Positions 7,344 to 9,406 of a stretch of 9,406 nt of DNA are shown piece after piece. This DNA comes from an uncultured Mucispirillum sp. Lineage in GTDB: Bacteria; Chrysiogenota; Deferribacteres; Deferribacterales; Mucispirillaceae. The notes beneath the pieces were generated by a model that saw nothing but the letters and a program-made list of their open reading frames with translations, was not told the origin of the DNA and did no database searches. The stretch lies in NCBI GenBank assembly GCA_910586745.1, contig CAJUJZ010000087.1:1-9406 (forward strand), written 5' to 3'. A program made the translations under genes and the position numbers. How positions within the stretch are numbered: position 1 is the stretch's first letter; each line of letters opens with the position of its first letter.

Positions 7344-7658
7344 ATGTCTTCATCAAAAGAGTATCTTAATTTTATTTTAGACTGTTTATCAAATTTAGAT
7401 AATATAACATATAAATCTATGATGGGTGAGTATCTTATATATTATAAAGGTAAAAATATTGCAGGTATTTATGATAACAGACTTCTGCTAAAAAATGCTG
7501 ATAATCTTTCATCTGTTATGGATGAATTTATTCTTGAAAAACCTTATCCAAATGCAAAAGATATGGTAGTGGCTGATAATTTAGAAGATAGTGAATATTT
7601 AGCAAATATATTTAATTTTTTATATGACAAACTGCCGTTTCCAAAAAAGAAAAAGTAG
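7344..7658 (+). CDS. Stand-alone TfoX/Sxy N-terminal-domain protein
   Basis: A 104-residue, soluble, mostly charged protein. The segment YKSMMGEYLIYYKGKNIAG with the following IYDNRLLLK and EKPYPNAKDM fits the pattern I know for TfoX N-terminal-domain proteins (a mixed alpha/beta fold with a conserved MMGEY...Y.GK core). Full-length Sxy/TfoX competence regulators are about 200 residues with a second, C-terminal domain; that domain is absent here, so a competence role should not be assumed. The function of stand-alone versions is not known to me. No strong Shine-Dalgarno precedes ATG 7344, which starts 9 bp after the permease 2 stop, so expression probably relies on readthrough and reinitiation within the exporter transcript. 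The gene ends with a PKKKK tail just before the terminator hairpin. Confidence 0.8.
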   Translation: MSSSKEYLNFILDCLSNLDNITYKSMMGEYLIYYKGKNIAGIYDNRLLLKNADNLSSVMDEFILEKPYPNAKDMVVADNLEDSEYLANIFNFLYDKLPFPKKKK

Positions 7659-7660
7659 TT

Positions 7661-7716
7661 GAAAATAAAAAATAAGCCTTATAAATTTTATATGTTGTAT
7701 AAGGCTTAAAATTTTT
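7661..7716. terminator. Bidirectional intrinsic terminator between convergent genes
   Basis: TAAGCCTTATA at 7673-7683 pairs perfectly with TATAAGGCTTA at 7698-7708, an 11-bp stem with a 14-base loop. On the + strand the stem is followed by AAATTTTT (to 7716). On the - strand it is followed by TTTTTTATTTTC (complement of 7661-7672). It therefore can stop the exporter/TfoX transcript and the nitroreductase transcript alike. The nitroreductase stop codon (7715-7717) overlaps the + strand T-run, so the hairpin sits immediately after both genes. Confidence 0.88.
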
Positions 7717-8533
7717 ATAAATAAGTAATATTATTATGTTTTCTTGAAGTGATCTGGCGAGTTTTATATACTGGAACGCCAAAAAGTTGTGCACCAGCAA
7801 TATATTCATCATCTTTAATACCTAAAGCATCTCTTAATGGTTTATACACTCTTGCAACACTTGTAAAATAGCCAGCCCATACACAGCCAATATTATGAGC
7901 ATGGGCAGAAAGTTCAAAATATGCTAGAGCAGTGCTGCCATCTTCTGCTTTCCAGTTATATTTATCAGGAAGAACTGCAACAATAATATGTGGAGCATCT
8001 CTCATAATAACATCTTTTCCGCTTTTATATGCTCTTGCTAAAAGCTTATAATGAAGTGCATGTTCTTCAGGAACATCAGATATATATTCCTGCATATATT
8101 TTATGACTAAATCGCCAAGTTTAACAGTTTCTTCTCTTGATTTTGTAATAATCCATCTGTTATTGTGTGTATTTTTTGCAGAAGGAGCATATCTTACATT
8201 ATCCATAATTTTATTAATAGTTTCATCATCTACAGTATTTTTTCTAAAAACACGCACACTTCTTCTTGTTTTTATAAAAGTATCCAGCTGTTCAGGTGTA
8301 GCAAGTGTATCTCTATGAACTTTACTGAACTGTGCAGGGTCTAAATTTTCTACATAACATGCTTCATGAGGGCAAAAAGCAACACAAAGCCCGCAGGAAA
8401 TACATTTAGAAGCATTTTTTTCATCAATATATGGTGAATGCTCATCATCATTTTTAATAATTCCTGTTACACATACTGCTGAACATATCCCATCTTTTTT
8501 ACACTTTTCTTTATCAAGATGAAAAAATGGCAT
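7715..8533 (-). CDS. Nitroreductase family protein with N-terminal ferredoxin domain
   Basis: A 272-residue putative flavin- and iron-sulfur-containing oxidoreductase. Residues about 5-58 are a ferredoxin-like domain: the second motif CISCGLCVAFCP (44-55) is a complete CxxCxxCxxxCP. The first, CKKDGICSAVCV (11-22), has Cys11, Cys17 and Cys21 with Asp14 where the second cysteine would be. Residues about 90-272 are a nitroreductase domain starting with TRRSVRVFR, the usual FMN-binding opening, followed by YAPSAKNTHNNRW and later GCVWAGYF and GVPVYKT. The family reduces nitro compounds, quinones or related substrates with FMN; electrons would reach it through the clusters. The physiological substrate is unknown. 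ATG 8533 is preferred over the upstream start at 8554, because GGGAGGA (8543-8537) lies just before it and before nothing else. It is 67 bp downstream of the glycosyltransferase gene on the same strand. Confidence 0.92.
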   Translation of the reverse strand: MPFFHLDKEKCKKDGICSAVCVTGIIKNDDEHSPYIDEKNASKCISCGLCVAFCPHEACYVENLDPAQFSKVHRDTLATPEQLDTFIKTRRSVRVFRKNTVDDETINKIMDNVRYAPSAKNTHNNRWIITKSREETVKLGDLVIKYMQEYISDVPEEHALHYKLLARAYKSGKDVIMRDAPHIIVAVLPDKYNWKAEDGSTALAYFELSAHAHNIGCVWAGYFTSVARVYKPLRDALGIKDDEYIAGAQLFGVPVYKTRQITSRKHNNITYL

Positions 8534-8560
8534 AATTCCTCCCAAATTATACATATTTTT

Positions 8561-8580
8561 ATTTTTTATATATAAAAAAT
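8561..8580. repeat. 20-bp perfect A/T palindrome upstream of the nitroreductase gene
   Basis: The sequence ATTTTTTATATATAAAAAAT is identical to its own reverse complement. It lies between the glycosyltransferase stop (8601) and the nitroreductase ribosome site. It could form a weak hairpin in the transcript or be a binding site, but it has no G or C, and such palindromes arise readily in this DNA. No convincing promoter could be found in the 67-bp gap, so co-transcription with the glycosyltransferase is possible. Confidence 0.3.
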
Positions 8581-8600
8581 TAGTTAATTACAATAAAAAA

Positions 8601-9406
8601 TTATAGAAAAGCAAAAAATAAACCAGCATTTCTTATAAATCCAGATTTATAAAAGTGATTTTTTATAATACTATCAATAAAATATATATTCCTTTTATTT
8701 TTAAGGCTTATAAATTCTTTTAATATTTTTTTATGATTACTGTTCAAAACATTCTCATACTGGTTTAAAAAACATTCTGCCTGTATAATATTTTGAAAAA
8801 CAGCCTGCTGCATATTTTTTCTGCCTTCTTTAAGTTTTTGTAATGCAAGTTTTATTGAATATGATTTTGCACCAAGAGTATTATTGCTGTGCTGCCTGTA
8901 ATACATTGTAGGTTTATTTATATAACTGATATGACCAAATGCAGCAGCAGTTAAAGCAATCCAGTAATCATGCATAATTGCATTTTTATTAATATGCCCG
9001 CATATTTCTTTTAATGGTTTATTTATCATGATAGTACAGCCAGAAACAACATTGCCCATTAAAAGCCTGTTAAAAGAGATATTTTTTGTATTAAGTTTTT
9101 CACATTTATTATGTGATTGATTTATTATATTTAAGTTGCTGTCAGTAACTGTTTTATCAGTAAATACAAGAAGCGGGGCAAATGCAGAATATTTTTTCTC
9201 AAGAGCAGTCATTTCGTTATATGTAATTTCTATTTTATTATCAAACCAATGATCATCATGGTCAGAAAACATAATATAATCAGCAGTTGATTTATCCATT
9301 AATGTAGAAAAATTTTCTTTTATACCTTGCTTTTTGCTACTTTGACTAATGGAAAAGATATTATTATATTGCTTTTTATAATTTTGTAATATATTTAATG
9401 TATTAT
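8601..9406 (-). CDS. Family 2 glycosyltransferase (N-terminus outside window)
   Basis: The frame stays open to the right edge, so 267 C-terminal residues are seen; an internal ATG at 9299 is not the true start. Reading into the edge gives NTLNILQNYKKQYNN, the usual stretch after the D-x-S-x-D region of GT-A fold enzymes, then ENFSTLMDKSTADYIMFSDHDDHW, which holds the metal/nucleotide-sugar-binding DxD. Most relatives read FSDQDDxW; here it is FSDHDDHW. Downstream, IMHDYWIALTAAAFG and YYRQHSNNTLGAKS match the HDxW and YRQHxxNxxG blocks of rhamnosyltransferase-like GT2 enzymes. The enzyme would add a sugar to a surface polysaccharide such as O-antigen or capsule, working at the cytoplasmic face of the membrane. 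Only 20-30 or so N-terminal residues plus the start are probably missing. Donor and acceptor sugars cannot be read from the sequence. Confidence 0.88.
   Translation of the reverse strand, partial: NTLNILQNYKKQYNNIFSISQSSKKQGIKENFSTLMDKSTADYIMFSDHDDHWFDNKIEITYNEMTALEKKYSAFAPLLVFTDKTVTDSNLNIINQSHNKCEKLNTKNISFNRLLMGNVVSGCTIMINKPLKEICGHINKNAIMHDYWIALTAAAFGHISYINKPTMYYRQHSNNTLGAKSYSIKLALQKLKEGRKNMQQAVFQNIIQAECFLNQYENVLNSNHKKILKEFISLKNKRNIYFIDSIIKNHFYKSGFIRNAGLFFAFL

Noticed and set aside
7673..7708. Inverted repeat as a CRISPR repeat or transposon end
   Set aside because: It occurs once, has T-tracts on both sides and sits exactly between convergent genes, so a bidirectional terminator explains it.
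7612..7812. 66-residue - strand frame spanning the terminator
   Set aside because: It runs across the terminator hairpin and the ends of two well-supported genes and has no recognisable domain.
8546..8551. TATAAT on the - strand as a promoter for the nitroreductase gene
   Set aside because: Transcription from it would start inside the Shine-Dalgarno site, and no -35 hexamer lies at proper spacing.

Overview
The window is very AT-rich (roughly 30% GC by eye) and uses ordinary bacterial signals: Shine-Dalgarno sites of the GGAG/GGAGG type, TTG and ATG starts, TGA as a stop, and one perfect sigma-70 promoter. The membrane-fusion protein and the YbhF/YbhS/YbhR-like ABC exporter point to a Gram-negative cell envelope. 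A mannose-type EIID gene running straight into HPr and enzyme I is an arrangement I associate with Desulfovibrio/Geobacter-like bacteria and Deferribacterota. A low-GC member such as Mucispirillum would fit, but this is a guess from composition and gene order.

Layout. (1) Positions 1-2354, + strand: the end of a sugar phosphotransferase (PTS) cluster, with the C-terminal part of a mannose-family EIID, then HPr, then enzyme I. The genes are packed with a 1-bp gap and a 4-bp overlap. (2) Positions 2366-7334, + strand: a new transcription unit starts at a TTGACA-N17-TATAAT promoter and carries a membrane-fusion protein, two separate ABC ATPases and two ABC-2 permeases. Together these are a split-gene version of the E. 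coli YbhG-YbhF-YbhS-YbhR exporter. A small TfoX N-terminal-domain protein (7344-7658) follows 9 bp later and is probably co-transcribed. (3) Position about 7673-7716: a strong hairpin with T-tracts on both sides, acting as a shared terminator between convergent units. (4) Positions 7715-9406, - strand: a ferredoxin-nitroreductase fusion, preceded by a family 2 glycosyltransferase whose N-terminus lies beyond the window.

How the parts work together. Enzyme I would pass phosphate from PEP to HPr and then to upstream EIIA/EIIB components (not in view) that serve the EIIC/EIID permease. The ABC unit would form an inner-membrane heterotetramer (two different ATPases, two different permeases) with a periplasmic adaptor. 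Its outer-membrane partner is not encoded here. The - strand genes are functionally unrelated.

Nothing in the window looks like a new defence or mobile system: there are no CRISPR repeats, transposases or RNA genes that I can see. The points of interest are sequence-level: an HPr lacking the regulatory serine, an altered enzyme I active-site loop, an ABC pair whose unusual residues fall on one nucleotide site, and an aspartate in place of a cluster cysteine in the ferredoxin domain.
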